Below are positions 63,432-64,000 of a DNA stretch of 64,000 nucleotides, piece by piece. The stretch's first letter is position 1; each line of letters begins with the position of its first letter. A program made the translations under genes and the position numbers. This DNA is from Nocardiopsis gilva YIM 90087 (GTDB taxonomy: Bacteria > Actinomycetota > Actinomycetes > Streptosporangiales > Streptosporangiaceae): the NCBI RefSeq assembly GCF_002263495.1, contig NZ_CP022753.1:2604001-2668000 (forward strand). Direction: 5' to 3'. The notes beneath the pieces are model-generated. The model worked only from the letters and a program-made list of their open reading frames with translations, ran no database searches and was not told the origin of the DNA.

Positions 63432-63695
63432 ATGGGTGAGGCGAAGGGCACGGGCACGGTACTGGTCACGCTGCCCGACCGCGAGGACGCCGAGGAGCTG
63501 GCCGAGCAGCTGAGCGGGCAGGGCTACGAGCCGTGCGCCGTGCACCGCGACATGCTGGCCGGTGAGGACGACGCCGAGGACGCCGACTGGGTGATCGAGG
63601 TGCACACCGGCCCGCACGGCGGTCCGGCCACGTTCGACGAGCCGCACCTGGCGCGGCTCGCGGAGGACTACGGCGGGTTCGCCGTCGCCGATTGA
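63432..63695 (+). CDS. Small acidic hypothetical protein
   Basis: 87 residues from ATG 63432, strongly acidic, no membrane helix. The sequence TVLVTLPDREDAEELAEQL starts a small alpha/beta fold, followed by YEPCAVHRDMLAGEDDAED and WVIEVHTGP. I do not recognise the family with certainty; its size and pattern resemble ferredoxin-like regulatory folds. It is divergent from ileS and shares that intergenic region. Codon use is normal for the window. Confidence 0.65.
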   Translation: MGEAKGTGTVLVTLPDREDAEELAEQLSGQGYEPCAVHRDMLAGEDDAEDADWVIEVHTGPHGGPATFDEPHLARLAEDYGGFAVAD

Positions 63696-63820
63696 GCGCC
63701 GCGCGGGCCGGTGTGCGACCGGTCGACGGCGCGGGCGCCCGGAGCCCCGGCGAATCGGAACCCCGGAACGTGGGAACACATGAGGGAAAGAACCACCGTG
63801 TGCCTGTTGCGTCGTGTCGG

Positions 63821-63850
63821 TTGAATCGCCCTTCGGTGGGCGTTTAAGCT
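63821..63850 (+). promoter_or_regulatory. Putative promoter for the gene entering at 63963
   Basis: TTGAAT (63821-63826), an 18-base spacer and TAAGCT (63845-63850) fit a principal sigma promoter. The interval 63696-63962 otherwise holds no gene. Confidence 0.45.
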
Positions 63851-63962
63851 ACCCGGCATTGCGTGGACGGACGCGGGGTAACCGTGATGTTCTCGCAGGT
63901 CGATAGGGGGATATCGGGGACCGTCGCACGCGTGTGGGCGGTCGTGCGCAAACAGGAGCCGG

Positions 63963-64000
63963 ATGGTGTCGAAGACCACGGCGAGGACGGCCGGGGCCGC
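63963..64000 (+). CDS. Start of a gene cut by the window edge (possibly TraR/DksA-type)
   Basis: ATG 63963 has AGGAG 5 bases upstream and reads MVSKTTARTAGA to the window end. In Streptomyces the gene next to ileS is a TraR/DksA zinc-finger protein with a similar Lys/Thr/Ala-rich opening; the match rests on position and twelve residues only. A second open frame begins at ATG 63887 and also runs off the edge, but has no ribosome site. Confidence 0.4.
   Translation, partial: MVSKTTARTAGA

Overview
This window looks like chromosomal core from a high-G+C actinomycete, most likely of the Nocardiopsaceae type (Nocardiopsis, Streptomonospora or Thermobifida-like). That placement is inferred from gene families and gene order only. 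The supporting marks are a DivIVA/Wag31-type growth protein, a DAP-type MurE, DUF3040, DUF574-type methyltransferase and DUF2470 proteins, frequent GTG/TTG starts, ATGA/GTGA gene overlaps, several probable leaderless genes, and an isoleucine T-box of the translational type. I see no tRNA, rRNA, CRISPR array or intact mobile element.

Layout. 0-6.2 kb: a cysteine-desulfurase-like enzyme, a SAM methyltransferase, a DinB-fold protein, a nucleotidyltransferase, and priA on the minus strand. 6.2-6.8 kb: a 600-base gene-free stretch ending in two tandem hairpins. 6.8-10.1 kb: fmt, rsmB, rpe. 10.2-13.8 kb: a riboflavin operon (FMN riboswitch with terminator, ribE, a PnuC/RibM-like transporter, ribBA, ribH), followed by a PH-domain membrane protein. 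14.9-16.9 kb: xdhC and a MobA-like gene (molybdenum hydroxylase maturation). 17-22.6 kb: aldose epimerase, a large membrane Ser/Thr kinase-like protein, DUF2470, and a divergent yceI/marR pair. 22.7-28.6 kb: sseB-like, a prepilin peptidase, the shikimate genes aroC-aroK-aroB, then efp and nusB. 28.6-36.5 kb: a methyltransferase, dinB (Pol IV), DUF3040, and a minus-strand moxR-DUF58-transglutaminase operon.

36.7-57.5 kb is a complete division and cell wall (dcw) cluster: mraZ-rsmH-ftsL-ftsI-murE-murF-mraY-murD-ftsW-murG-murC-ftsQ-ftsZ-pgeF-yggS-sepF-yggT-divIVA. It makes the UDP-MurNAc-pentapeptide and lipid precursors, the SEDS/PBP pair that polymerises them at the septum, and the Z-ring and polar scaffolds. 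MraZ probably represses its own promoter through four 10-base-spaced boxes. Downstream lie a membrane protein with a roughly 400-residue acidic tail, ileS (minus strand, T-box controlled), a small hypothetical gene, and the first codons of a gene that may encode a TraR/DksA-type protein.

Points needing a second look. (1) Single-base deletions in G/C runs break the prepilin peptidase once and aroC four times within 500 bases, probably break ftsL, and possibly alter the murE end. These look more like base-calling errors than biology, because aroC is normally essential for aromatic synthesis. (2) A long perfect palindrome (27-29 bp arms, 10-base loop) occurs twice, 36 kb apart, and the two copies differ only by compensated base pairs in the shared stem. 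This is the best candidate here for an undescribed element. (3) The hairpin before fmt resembles the end of an IS200/IS605-type element and sits where priA is inverted relative to fmt.
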